In this document: piece by piece, positions 47,312-56,447 of the stretch | Position numbering within the stretch: position 1 is the stretch's first letter | Layout: each line of letters starts with the position of its first letter | Assembly (NCBI GenBank): GCA_013214945.1 | Contig: JABSRT010000009.1 | Coordinates: 127,070-191,069 of the forward strand | DNA length: 64,000 bases | Direction of reading: 5' to 3' | From: Gammaproteobacteria bacterium | GTDB taxonomy: Bacteria; Pseudomonadota; Gammaproteobacteria; Enterobacterales; Psychrobiaceae | Made by a program: the position numbers and the translations under genes | Notes under the pieces: generated by a model | Told to the model about the DNA's origin: nothing | The model's input: the letters and a program-made list of their open reading frames with translations, nothing else | Database searches by the model: none

Positions 47312-47713
47312 TCACTGTGGCTGGCTTTCATCGGTCGTCATGTTAGTGGTCAGTATCGGGTCCATTTCATGTACCATAAACGTATAATATCCAGTCTCTT
47401 TATGGGTGTCGCTGCCCATGATCATCCAGTTAACACGATAGTTGCCAGTCGCTAATGTTGGCAGAGCATAGCTAAATTCTTTCATTGCTGACGCTGTAGG
47501 TTTAAAATTAAATTTAATATCTTGCGTATCGCTATCGTGCAAAGACAACTTAACCAACCGAACTTCACTACGAAATTCAAGCGCTAACCGTTGCGGCGCC
47601 GTTTGCAATATTGAATTATCCGCAGGCACAGAGCCAGTTAACTTAGTATGAGAAAATACTGCAGAACTAAACACAACGGCACTAATGGCACCCCAAATTA
47701 CTAATTTATTCAC
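47312..47713 (-). CDS. copC: Periplasmic copper-binding protein CopC, copy 1
   Basis: A 133-residue periplasmic beta-barrel copper carrier. I chose GTG at 47711-47713 because it has a perfect AGGAGG nine bases upstream and aligns with copy 2; the frame opens at 47746. After the signal peptide the mature protein would begin near HTKLTGSVPA, giving the N-terminal copper-ligating His, and the Asp-x-His ligands are in GSDTHKETGYYTFMV. It is followed by copD copy 1. A terminator at 47881 separates this pair from copy 2, so it may have its own promoter. Confidence 0.9.
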   Translation of the reverse strand: MNKLVIWGAISAVVFSSAVFSHTKLTGSVPADNSILQTAPQRLALEFRSEVRLVKLSLHDSDTQDIKFNFKPTASAMKEFSYALPTLATGNYRVNWMIMGSDTHKETGYYTFMVHEMDPILTTNMTTDESQPQ

Positions 47714-47880
47714 CTTCAATATCCTCCTAAATAGCTGAACTGGCATATTACCAGCGGCACAATAACCCCGGAGCTAATTACCCGTATTATTTAAATGATG
47801 GGATTAGCTCGCTAAAAATACACTACTTACAATACAACAGCTAGATCCTAACTTTATTCAGAGTATTAACTTGGGCATTA

Positions 47881-47909
47881 AAAGCCTAAGCAGGAGATCA
47901 CTTAGGCTT
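47881..47909 (-). terminator. Terminator between the two copC-copD pairs
   Basis: Perfect 9-bp stem AAGCCTAAG/CTTAGGCTT (47882-47890 and 47901-47909) with a 10-base loop; on the minus strand a short T-tract follows. It lies 24 bases after the stop codon of copD copy 2. Confidence 0.8.
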
Positions 47910-47933
47910 ATAATAGTACAGAGTAAGCAACCC

Positions 47934-48815
47934 TTAATGAGCAGGCCCTGTTAAAGTCGATACTATTGTGGTGACTGCCAATATCGCAATGCCGAGATAT
48001 ATTTCGACGATTATTGAACGTGCTAAAACCCCGCTCGATTGCCTTTTAAGTAACGCCGGCACTAACTTCCATTTATGATAAGCCGCGACCAGCAAAATAA
48101 CACTGACCATAAATAACTTAACTACTATGGCCTGACCGTAGTCAGTAAAAAAGAGTGCTTCAAATGAGCCGACCAATTCAAACCCGAGCAAAGTGCCACA
48201 AACAATCAAAATGCCAACACTTAACCCGGCATAACGACCAAATGTCTCCATTAAACGGTACAATACTTCGCTAGGTACGTCATGACAGGCACGCCATAAT
48301 GGCCATAAAGCCCCCATCCACCATGCTGCAACGGCAAGGTGAACGCCTAACAGAATTTGCGTGAACAAACTCAATTGCGCGGTATGCCCGACTAAAGTAA
48401 ATGCATTCATCAGCAACAGTAACGCACTACCCAACAACACAATAATCAAGGATCGCGCCTGGGCAATAGGGAAAGTTATTAATAGGCTACTAAGCAGCAT
48501 TAATATCAAAGCTAATAGCGTGAATAACATTGAGCTGCCAGCATTTGACTGCCACAAAAACTCAATAAACATCACATCAAACATCCCTGTTAACCCGGTC
48601 TCAGCAAAGGCGCCAACCTGAATAAAAAAGTTAGCGCCAGAGGCGACAAGCGCCACACTAATTAAGCACAGGCAATACCGTCTAATATTGAAGACTAAAG
48701 TGCGATGCTGAGCAGTGTTCAAGGAGATAAAAATTCCGCCAACCGCTGCAGCAATGCCCAAATATATAAACAATTTACTCAATGCCGTGGCTAATCCCCA
48801 ACCATATTCTGCCAT
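47934..48815 (-). CDS. copD: Copper resistance protein CopD, copy 2
   Basis: A 293-residue CopD paralogue, with the same conserved blocks as copy 1: FTLVGHTAQLSLFTQILLGV with HLAVAAWWMGALWPLW, and AAYHKWKLVPALLKRQSSG. The open frame reaches 48893, but ATG at 48813-48815 has AAGGG upstream, starts MAEYGWGLATALSK like copy 1, and avoids overlap with copC. It begins 10 bases after copC copy 2. Together they form the second half of a tandem duplication. Confidence 0.9.
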   Translation of the reverse strand: MAEYGWGLATALSKLFIYLGIAAAVGGIFISLNTAQHRTLVFNIRRYCLCLISVALVASGANFFIQVGAFAETGLTGMFDVMFIEFLWQSNAGSSMLFTLLALILMLLSSLLITFPIAQARSLIIVLLGSALLLLMNAFTLVGHTAQLSLFTQILLGVHLAVAAWWMGALWPLWRACHDVPSEVLYRLMETFGRYAGLSVGILIVCGTLLGFELVGSFEALFFTDYGQAIVVKLFMVSVILLVAAYHKWKLVPALLKRQSSGVLARSIIVEIYLGIAILAVTTIVSTLTGPAH

Positions 48816-48825
48816 TGTTTTACCC

Positions 48826-49236
48826 TTACTGCAGGTGCAGTGAGTGATCAGTATTTGTCGTGTTATCGGTGTTATGCATCTCGCCCATGTCATGCACCAT
48901 AAACGTATAATATCCGGTCATTTTGTGGGCGTCGCTGCCCATAATCATCCAGTCAACGCGATAGTTTCCCGTCGCTAGTTTCGGTAACTGATAATTAAAA
49001 TTTTTCATGCCTTTGGCTGAGGGCTTAAAGTCGAATTTAATTTGTTCGGCCTTGCTATTGCGTAAATACAATTTAACCAAGCGAACTTCACTGCTAAATT
49101 CCAGCGCTAGCTGTTTTGGCGTCATCATCAGCATTGCATTGCTTGCGGGCGTTGAATCTTTTAAGCCAGTATGAGCAGATACTGCCGAGCTAAACATAAA
49201 GATACCTACAGCACACCAAGTCACTAATTTTTTCAT
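48826..49236 (-). CDS. copC: Periplasmic copper-binding protein CopC, copy 2
   Basis: A 136-residue CopC. The signal peptide ends at VSA, so the mature protein begins AHTGLKDSTPAS or HTGL, supplying the N-terminal His ligand; Asp-x-His is in GSDAHKMTGYYTFMV. The C-terminus is Asn/Thr/His-rich and differs from copy 1. The leader before its ATG contains a small hairpin, ACCAGC/GCTGGT at 49253-49267, just ahead of the AGGAG site, and is alignable with the leader of copy 1. It lies 128 bases after cusA. Confidence 0.9.
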   Translation of the reverse strand: MKKLVTWCAVGIFMFSSAVSAHTGLKDSTPASNAMLMMTPKQLALEFSSEVRLVKLYLRNSKAEQIKFDFKPSAKGMKNFNYQLPKLATGNYRVDWMIMGSDAHKMTGYYTFMVHDMGEMHNTDNTTNTDHSLHLQ

Positions 49237-49364
49237 CTTTCAAATTCTCCTAACCAGCAGAGCTGGTATATAAAACAACAAAATATAACCATGGCGGCAC
49301 AGCGCAACATTCTTGAACGCGACAATGCACGACCATGATTTCAACATTAGCTTTCAAACCGCCC

Positions 49365-52300
49365 TTAATTGTCTAAACTCAGGGTTTTAATCGATTTTGA
49401 ACGCCATAAAAAATACACCACGGGTAAAACTAATAAGGTCAAGATCACCGCACTTATCATGCCGCCAACCATAGGTGTCGCAATGCGGCTCATGACTTCA
49501 GAACCCGTGCCAGTGCCATACATTATTGGCAATAAACCAACCACAATCGCCGCAGCTGTCATCATGACCGGGCGAACTCGCAAACCAGCGCCGTTAAGTA
49601 CTGCTTGCAACAACGTCGCTTGATCGGGCAGTTTATTTTGATGTTTCAGGCTCTCGATCATCTCTTGGTATGATTGATTGAGATAAACCAACATAATCAC
49701 CCCAATTTCAACCGCGACTCCAGCAAGCGCAATAAAACCAACACTAACCGCGACCGAAAAGTTATAACCTTGGCTATACATCAGCCAAATACTGCCGACC
49801 ATTGCAAAGGGTAAAGTACCCATAATGATCGCCACTTCGGTAATATTGCGAAAATTGAGAAACAACAAAAATACAATGATCGCCAACGTCAATGGAATAA
49901 CATAAGCCAGCTTCTCTTTCGCCCGCAGCATGTATTCATACTGACCAGACCAAGTAATCGAATAACCTGCCGGCAGTACTAGTTGGTCTTGTACGGCGTC
50001 CTGGGCATTTTCGACATAACTGCCGATATCAATATTTTCAATATCAATAAATACCCAACCATTAAGTCGCGCGTTTTCACTTTTAATGCCCGGCGGGCCG
50101 TCTTCAACAATAATGTTAGCGACATCGCCCAACGCAATACGCTGGCCCTGTTGCGTTACTATGGGTAATAAGGCCAGCTGTTCTGGCGAATTACGGTAGT
50201 CTTGCGGGTAACGAATATTAACCGGATAGCGCTCAAGCCCTTCAATAGTGTTAGTGACATTCATGCCACCAATTGCGGTTGAGACAACCAGTTGAATGTC
50301 AGCAATGTTTAAACCAAAACGGGCCGCTTTTTCACGCGCAATATCGACTTTAATATAACGTCCACCAGCAACTCGCTCGGCATAAACAGAAGCGGTGCCG
50401 GTCACTTGGCCCAAAATAGTTTCAAGCTGCAGTCCAATAGCTTGAATTTGTTTAAGGTTGGGTCCCGCTATTTTGATCCCGACTGGGGTTTTTATGCCTG
50501 TCGCCAACATATCGATCCGTGTTTTGATCGGCATAACCCACGCATTGGTCACGCCCGGTAAATTAATGAGTTGGTCGAGTTCTTTTTTAAGGCTCTCTTT
50601 GGTTACTCCTTCGCGCCACTGGTCTTGTGGTTTAAATTGAATGAAGGTTTCAATCATGGTTAATGGCGCCGGATCGGTGGCACTTTCGGCGCGACCCATT
50701 TTACCAAATACCGTTTTAACCTCGGGCACAGTACGGATAAGCTTGTCCGTTTGCTGTAACAGTTCACGTGCTTTACCAATAGAAATACCCGGATAAGTCG
50801 TTGGCATATACATTAAGTCGCCCTCATCAAGCGGCGGAATAAACTCACTGCCAATCTTGTCAAGCGGCCAGAGTCCAATCGCTAACACCACTAACGCAGC
50901 GCCGAGAGTTGTTTTGGGATAATGTAAAACCGTTTTTAACAGTGGCATATAACCCGCGGTTAAAAGCCGATTAACCGGGTTTTTATGTTCGGCCAACACC
51001 TTGCCACGAATAAAATAACCCATTAACACGGGCACTAAGGTTATCGCCAAAACAGCAGCAGCTGCCATTGCATAAGTTTTGGTGTAGGCGAGTGGCGCAA
51101 ACATGCGCCCTTCTTGCGCTTCAAGGGTAAATACCGGCACAAAACTAACCGTGATGATAAGCAGGCTAAAGAACAATGCAGGACCAACTTCGCTGGCTGA
51201 CTTAATCACGATTTTCCAACGATTTTCATCAGTTAGCGGCGTTCGTTCCATGTGTTTATGCATGTTTTCGATCATCACAATCGCGCCATCAATCATTGCA
51301 CCAATCGCAATAGCAATACCGCCCAATGACATAATATTGGCATTAAGCCCTTGAAAGTGCATGATGGTAAAGGCGGTTAATATACCAACTGGCAAGCTGA
51401 CTATCGCCACCAAGGACGAACGAAAGTGGAATAAAAACACCACACAGACCAGTGCCACAACAATAAATTCTTCGAGCAGTTTCATCCACAAATTATCAAT
51501 CGCGCTCTCAATTAAGGCGCTGCGATCATAAACCGTCACCACCTCAACGCCTTCGGGCAGGCCTTGCTTTAATTGCTCTAGTTTCGCTTTTACACCATCA
51601 ATCGTCTTTTGTGCATTTTCACCAAATCGCATCACCACAATGCCACCGACAACTTCACCTTCACCGTTGAGCTCAGCTAGGCCGCGACGCATTTGCGGAC
51701 CAATGCCAATATCTGCAACGTCTTTTAATAACAGCGGCGTGCCACTTTTATTAACGCCGAGCGGTATGTTGCCAATGTCATCTTCGCCCCGTAAATAACC
51801 TGTGGTACGGATCATGTATTCAGCTTCGGCCATTTCAACAACTGAGGCACCAATTTCTTGATTACCGCGTTTAATCGCGGTTTGGATATGAGCTAATGGA
51901 ATGCCAAAAGCACGTAATTTATCTGGATCGACCCGCACCTGATATTGCTTAACCATGCCTCCTAAAGTAGATACTTCTGAAACGCCGGGCACCGTTTGCA
52001 GCTCAAATTTTAAAAACCAATCTTGCAAACTGCGCAGCTGGCTTAAATCATGTTTGCCGGTTCGGTCAACCAAGGCATAAAGATAAACCCAGCCGACCCC
52101 TGTTGCATCGGGGCCCAGTTGTGGCCTGGCAGTGGCAGGTAAAGTCGAGGCGACCTGGCTTAAGTATTCCAGCACTCGACTGCGCGCCCAATATAAATCG
52201 GTATTTTCATTAAAAATAACATAGACATAAGAGTCGCCAAAAAACGAATATCCCCGCACCACTTCCGCACCTGGCACAGACAACATCGCGGTCGTTAGCG

Positions 52301-52502
52301 GATAAGTCACCTGATCTTGCACCACCTGCGGCGCTTGTCCCGGATAACTGGTTTTTATAATTACTTGGACATCAGACAGATCGGGCAAGGCGTCAACGGG
52401 AGTGTTTTTTAATGAATACAAGCCAATGCCAACCATCAACATGGCGGCTAAAATAATGAAAAGACGATTGCCGACTGACCATTTTATGATAGAACCAATC
52501 AC
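49365..52502 (-). CDS. cusA: Copper/silver efflux RND transporter CusA
   Basis: Inner-membrane, proton-driven heavy-metal pump of the CzcA/CusA group, 1045 residues with the twelve-helix RND plan. The metal-site methionine region RIDMLATGIKTPVGIKIAGP matches CusA/SilA and marks Cu(I)/Ag(I) specificity. Other blocks are NTPVDALPDLSDVQVIIKTS, AIAIGAMIDGAIVMIENMHK and GTGSEVMSRIATPMVGGMIS. The start is GTG at 52500-52502, overlapping the cusB stop by one base (TAGTG). It works with CusB and the TolC-like protein upstream. No CusF-like gene is seen in the operon. Confidence 0.94.
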   Translation of the reverse strand: MIGSIIKWSVGNRLFIILAAMLMVGIGLYSLKNTPVDALPDLSDVQVIIKTSYPGQAPQVVQDQVTYPLTTAMLSVPGAEVVRGYSFFGDSYVYVIFNENTDLYWARSRVLEYLSQVASTLPATARPQLGPDATGVGWVYLYALVDRTGKHDLSQLRSLQDWFLKFELQTVPGVSEVSTLGGMVKQYQVRVDPDKLRAFGIPLAHIQTAIKRGNQEIGASVVEMAEAEYMIRTTGYLRGEDDIGNIPLGVNKSGTPLLLKDVADIGIGPQMRRGLAELNGEGEVVGGIVVMRFGENAQKTIDGVKAKLEQLKQGLPEGVEVVTVYDRSALIESAIDNLWMKLLEEFIVVALVCVVFLFHFRSSLVAIVSLPVGILTAFTIMHFQGLNANIMSLGGIAIAIGAMIDGAIVMIENMHKHMERTPLTDENRWKIVIKSASEVGPALFFSLLIITVSFVPVFTLEAQEGRMFAPLAYTKTYAMAAAAVLAITLVPVLMGYFIRGKVLAEHKNPVNRLLTAGYMPLLKTVLHYPKTTLGAALVVLAIGLWPLDKIGSEFIPPLDEGDLMYMPTTYPGISIGKARELLQQTDKLIRTVPEVKTVFGKMGRAESATDPAPLTMIETFIQFKPQDQWREGVTKESLKKELDQLINLPGVTNAWVMPIKTRIDMLATGIKTPVGIKIAGPNLKQIQAIGLQLETILGQVTGTASVYAERVAGGRYIKVDIAREKAARFGLNIADIQLVVSTAIGGMNVTNTIEGLERYPVNIRYPQDYRNSPEQLALLPIVTQQGQRIALGDVANIIVEDGPPGIKSENARLNGWVFIDIENIDIGSYVENAQDAVQDQLVLPAGYSITWSGQYEYMLRAKEKLAYVIPLTLAIIVFLLFLNFRNITEVAIIMGTLPFAMVGSIWLMYSQGYNFSVAVSVGFIALAGVAVEIGVIMLVYLNQSYQEMIESLKHQNKLPDQATLLQAVLNGAGLRVRPVMMTAAAIVVGLLPIMYGTGTGSEVMSRIATPMVGGMISAVILTLLVLPVVYFLWRSKSIKTLSLDN

Positions 52503-53908
52503 TAAAGAGCTCCTTGCTTTATTGGCGTCGAGATCTGATCATCACTCAAGTCAATACCGGGCATCTCAGCCATATTGCTCATTTGGCTATGATCCATGCC
52601 ACTCATATCTTTCATCGTGCCCATTTGGCTATGATCCATGCCGAGCATATCTTTCATCTTGCCCATTTGGCTATGATCCATGCCGGGCATATCAACCGCC
52701 TGATTATTATGATTCATTCGGACAAAATCCGAGCTAATGCTTGATTCAGAATCAAGTAAGAATTGTGCCGAGACAACAATGTCGTCACCGGCGACAAGGC
52801 CGTCGATTATTTCAATGCTGTGGCGATTAGTACGGCCAATATCGACGTTAATCGATTTAAACTTACCCTCTCCCAAAGCTAATACCACCCGGTTTGACTC
52901 GCCAGTGCGAATAACCGCCTCTTTGGGCACCAACAATGCTTGGTCTGAGTCACTGGCGATCATGATCTGAGCAAACATATTTGGCTTTAATGCATAATCA
53001 GAATTAGCAAAACGTAATCGAACCTGAACCGTACGCGTATCGGCATCCAGCGTCGGATAAATATAATCGACCTTGCCCTGCCAACGTTGACCCGGTAAAT
53101 AATCTAAACTCATTACCACTGCGTTGCCCACAGCGACAAATGATGCCTGGCGCTCAAAGACCTCAGCATTGACCCACACCTCATCGAGTGCACCAATCGA
53201 CATAATTTTAGTGCCCGGTTTAACAAAAAAACCTTCACGAACCGATAGGTTGTCAACCACGCCTGATTGCGGGGCAAAGATGGTAATATTTTGTCTCACT
53301 TTACGGGTTTTAATCAGTTGGTTAATGGTTGATTTCGGCACCAATAACGCGGCTAATCTTGCTTTAGCCGCACGAATTAACCGCTTGTTGTTACGCTCTA
53401 ACGCTATCACTAGTTCTTCTTGGGCATTAACCAGTGCTGGCGAATAAATGTCGTATAACGGCTGCCCTTTAACGACCTGTGCCCCTTTGTTTTTGATATA
53501 AAGTTTGTCTAACCAACCCTCCACTCGCGGGTGAATATGAATTAAACGGTCTTCGTCATAACCAATGTAACCGACAGTATTAATTTGCTCGTTAAACAGG
53601 CGGTACTCAACCGCGGCTGTGCGCACCCCGAGACTATTCACGACATCAGGTGAAATATTTATGGTGCCTGGGCTGTCTTTAGCGCCCGCAGGTTGGTCAT
53701 AAACCGCGATTAAATCCATGCCCATCGGTGACTGGCCTGGTTTATCACGACGGTAATTTGGATCCATCGGCGCAACCCAATATAAGGGTAACGTTGCTGT
53801 ACTAACGGCACTACTGGCGGTACTTGCAACGCCAAATTGTGAGAAGCCTACAGCACCCATTGCGGCGCCAACGATCAATAAGGTGATAGTTGATAATGCT
53901 TTATTCAT
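52502..53908 (-). CDS. cusB: RND efflux periplasmic adaptor CusB with Met/His-rich C-terminal repeats
   Basis: Membrane-fusion protein of 468 residues linking CusA to the outer-membrane channel. After a signal/anchor helix comes a heavy-metal-binding segment, YWVAPMDPNYRRDKPGQSPM with GMDL, then lipoyl and barrel domains (VEGWLDKLYIKNKGAQVVKG near residue 133, SGVVDNLSVREGFFVKPGTK). Residues 409-450 are three 14-residue units of the form GMDHSQMGxMKDMx, absent from E. coli CusB and probably able to bind copper. Start is ATG at 53906-53908. It lies 10 bases after the TolC-like gene. Confidence 0.92.
   Translation of the reverse strand: MNKALSTITLLIVGAAMGAVGFSQFGVASTASSAVSTATLPLYWVAPMDPNYRRDKPGQSPMGMDLIAVYDQPAGAKDSPGTINISPDVVNSLGVRTAAVEYRLFNEQINTVGYIGYDEDRLIHIHPRVEGWLDKLYIKNKGAQVVKGQPLYDIYSPALVNAQEELVIALERNNKRLIRAAKARLAALLVPKSTINQLIKTRKVRQNITIFAPQSGVVDNLSVREGFFVKPGTKIMSIGALDEVWVNAEVFERQASFVAVGNAVVMSLDYLPGQRWQGKVDYIYPTLDADTRTVQVRLRFANSDYALKPNMFAQIMIASDSDQALLVPKEAVIRTGESNRVVLALGEGKFKSINVDIGRTNRHSIEIIDGLVAGDDIVVSAQFLLDSESSISSDFVRMNHNNQAVDMPGMDHSQMGKMKDMLGMDHSQMGTMKDMSGMDHSQMSNMAEMPGIDLSDDQISTPIKQGAL
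52559..52684 (-). repeat. 42-bp tandem repeat, three units, in the cusB 3' end
   Basis: Three in-frame 42-bp units (CATTTGGCTATGATCCATGC recurs at 52580, 52622 and 52664 on the plus strand) encode GMDHSQMGKMKDML, GMDHSQMGTMKDMS and GMDHSQMSNMAEMP. The third in protein order has diverged most. Confidence 0.93.
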
Positions 53909-53918
53909 AATTTATTCC

Positions 53919-55184
53919 TTAACTCGCGTTACCTGTCAAAAAGTAGTTCAAGCGAGTTATTAGTATTTGTTGTTCAATTTCAATATTTAATGCCGAGATA
54001 TTGGTATTAAGCTCGACTATTCTCGCCCGCATCACTTCACTAAAATCGCCGTCGTCATTGCTATAGGCATTAAGCGCAGCCTCAGCCTGTTGATGCACTT
54101 GCGGGATCAGTAAATTTCGGTAACGATTTTTCCGCTGATTAAGCTGATATAATTGCGCTTGAATTGCTTTAGCACTGGCGCTCATTTGACGTAACAGCAA
54201 GATTTTATCGATTTTAACCGCCTCAGTACTGGCGATAGCAGCCTTAACATATTGGTCTTGTCTATTCGCGGTAAAGAGTGGTAAATCAAACGTTACTCCA
54301 ACCGACACCAAATCAGCACGACGCGTGTTATTGTCCATATCACTCCGATAACCATAACTGGCATTAATCCCCCATTGCGGCTCATAACTTTGCTTGGCGA
54401 CATCAATGCCAACGGTCATTGATATTGCCTGCTGAGCTAAATTTTTCACCGCAGGATGAGACATCAACGCCCGAGGTTCGGAGGCTGAGGCCGCTAGATT
54501 CAGTGTTAATTTTGGTAAGTCACGACCCAAGGGCAATGCCATAGTCGCAGGTGATAACCACTCGCCTAACTGACGTAATAAGCCCGACTTACGTTGCGCG
54601 AGTACAGTGAGGCGATCATCAAGTAAAATAAGCTCCAATTCTGCGCGAATGACATCTTGCTGACTGGTTCGACGAAAGGCACTTGAATAACTCATTTCAG
54701 CGATATCAATCAACTGCTCAAACAAGTGACGGTCTTTATTAATTAAGGCCGCTGTTTTCGTGATTTGATACAACTTAAGCCACAACACACCAGCATTAAC
54801 CCGTACCTTGGCTTGGCGGTCACTGCGCATCAACGGATAAGCCAAACTCTGCTGCTGCAGCTGCTTTTGCATCAGTGCCAGCGAGTCACCACGACCAAAT
54901 TGTTGGCTAATGCCGACCTTCAGCTGAGTCATACCTTCTTGATTAAAATCAAAGTTATCAAGTGGTAGATTGGCTAAACCCAGTGATATTTTGGGGTCCG
55001 CTTCGGTGGCCGCCGCGATACTGCGCGCGTTCACCGCAGCCTGACGATGCCGGTTCGCGCTGAACCAAGGATCGTTCATCACCGCTTCGTTCTCTGCCAA
55101 GGCCTGTGTCAGCTCATCGCTTTGCGCCCAAACGGGCAGCGTTAAGCTCACGCTAATACTCAAGAGTATTAATCGATTCATCAT
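53919..55184 (-). CDS. cusC: TolC family outer-membrane channel of the copper pump (CusC-like)
   Basis: A 421-residue outer-membrane efflux protein. A signal peptide (residues 1-20, ending WAQ) is followed by the long coiled-coil helices typical of TolC channels and the motif ISLGLANLPLDNFDFNQEGM with TQLKVGISQQFGRGD. It is the third component of the Cus-type pump with cusB 10 bases downstream. It belongs to the shorter, czcC-like type rather than the acylated CusC, since no lipobox is present. Start ATG at 55182-55184; a second ATG follows directly. Confidence 0.87.
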   Translation of the reverse strand: MMNRLILLSISVSLTLPVWAQSDELTQALAENEAVMNDPWFSANRHRQAAVNARSIAAATEADPKISLGLANLPLDNFDFNQEGMTQLKVGISQQFGRGDSLALMQKQLQQQSLAYPLMRSDRQAKVRVNAGVLWLKLYQITKTAALINKDRHLFEQLIDIAEMSYSSAFRRTSQQDVIRAELELILLDDRLTVLAQRKSGLLRQLGEWLSPATMALPLGRDLPKLTLNLAASASEPRALMSHPAVKNLAQQAISMTVGIDVAKQSYEPQWGINASYGYRSDMDNNTRRADLVSVGVTFDLPLFTANRQDQYVKAAIASTEAVKIDKILLLRQMSASAKAIQAQLYQLNQRKNRYRNLLIPQVHQQAEAALNAYSNDDGDFSEVMRARIVELNTNISALNIEIEQQILITRLNYFLTGNAS

Positions 55185-55192
55185 AGGCCCCG

Positions 55193-55720
55193 TTAAAACT
55201 GTTGGTTATAACTAGATATTTCGGCATAGACCGAGCTACTACCGTCACGATTTAGCACCAGCACTTGATAGGCTCTGAATTTATCACCAACTTCCATGCC
55301 CGGACTACCGACAACCATACCTGGTACTGTTAGGCCTAACGCATTGCTCGGTGGATTATTAAGAAATTGCTTGATGTACTTGGCGGGAACATGACCTTCA
55401 AAAACAAAACCATTGTCCGTTACGGCGGTATGACAAGAGCGCAAATTAGTGCCTACTGACAAGCTCTCTTTAAACGCATATAAGTCTTGTGGGTGCACGA
55501 CAGTGGATTTAAATCCATGCTTATCAATATGCTCAATCCAGCCAGTACAACAGCCACAATTGGGATCTTTATAGACGGTAACAGGAATAATTGAGTCGGT
55601 TGCAATAACCTCAGAGACTTGCTGATTAGACGAACCTGCAACAGCACTGTAAATGCCGGCAGCACCAAACAAACTAACGGCAACAATTGCCAATAATGGA
55701 CGATTAATTAAATTTTTCAT
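55193..55720 (-). CDS. DUF411 domain protein, putative copper-binding
   Basis: An exported 175-residue protein of the DUF411 family, commonly found in copper and metal resistance clusters. A signal sequence or anchor covers residues 1-28. The conserved metal site candidate is VYKDPNCGCCTGWIEHI, then LRSCHTAV and the family block EGHVPAKYIKQFL. ATG at 55718-55720 has GGAG six bases upstream; the longer frame to 55732 adds only four residues. It precedes the TolC-like gene by 8 bases, so it is in the pump operon. Biochemical role is not established. Confidence 0.87.
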   Translation of the reverse strand: MKNLINRPLLAIVAVSLFGAAGIYSAVAGSSNQQVSEVIATDSIIPVTVYKDPNCGCCTGWIEHIDKHGFKSTVVHPQDLYAFKESLSVGTNLRSCHTAVTDNGFVFEGHVPAKYIKQFLNNPPSNALGLTVPGMVVGSPGMEVGDKFRAYQVLVLNRDGSSSVYAEISSYNQQF

Positions 55721-55822
55721 GAGAAACTCCACATAAAACCAAAATGGTTAAAAGTCAGGAGCATTGCTCCTGCTAACGATAAATGTGGTGATCAGCTTGT
55801 ATAAAAACGGATCAACCCTGTG

Positions 55823-56203
55823 TTAGCAGAATATTGGTGGGCGGAACAGGCTATCGGTGGTGGAAGAGATGTGGTTATCTTCATTAAGATATGGTTTTTC
55901 GGTCGGAAAAACGCTTGCTACAATATCGATATGCTTAATAAAGTGTAATGAACAGGCAGTTTGGCAACCTTCACACTCGTAATTGCACAATTGGTTAGTA
56001 TCAACGTCGCTCATGTTATGTTGCATACATGACTCGCAGTCGCTAGTCCCTACAGCCATTGAATCGTTTGCGCTAGCCATAACATGATTGGTTTTGATCA
56101 TTTGATAAGGCATAGCAACAGTCGCCATTGCCTGCGCACCGCTGGCAATAAACAAAACTATTAATAATATGCGCTTAAACAGAATCAAAAAATGTTCCAC
56201 CAA
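55823..56203 (-). CDS. Small secreted Cys/Met-rich protein, putative metal-binding
   Basis: A 126-residue protein I cannot assign to a named family. Residues 1-27 are a signal peptide (ILFKRILLIVLFIASGAQAM). The mature part has a cysteine cluster CESCMQHNMSD...CNYECEGC..ACSLH with six Cys and several His/Met, followed by a plain tail ending RPPIFC. Position at the head of the copper operon suggests a periplasmic metal-sensing or -binding role; this is inference. The start is TTG or the following GTG, with no clear ribosome site, so the exact N-terminus is uncertain. Confidence 0.65.
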   Translation of the reverse strand: MVEHFLILFKRILLIVLFIASGAQAMATVAMPYQMIKTNHVMASANDSMAVGTSDCESCMQHNMSDVDTNQLCNYECEGCQTACSLHFIKHIDIVASVFPTEKPYLNEDNHISSTTDSLFRPPIFC

Positions 56204-56447
56204 ACTGTCAGTAAGAATATGCGAAAAATAACGAGTGATACAATATGTAAGCCGGCATCTTAGCCCAGTAGATTTTAAGATGCAACAAGCATGGCTTGGT
56301 TGCTCACCGAAAATTCAGCTACACGGTTTTAATTTATAGTTCATTTATAGTTAGGTGTCAGGCGTTATTGGTAGGTATATCGAAATCAATAAAACTCCAA
56401 GCAATATCATGGTTGGAGTTAGATTATATTTAAATATTGTTTCATCA

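Noticed and set aside
52402-52744. Plus-strand open frames over cusB/cusA with repeated FGYDPC or HLAMIHA units
   Set aside because: They are antisense shadows of the 42-bp repeats in cusB; the minus frame has strong family matches.
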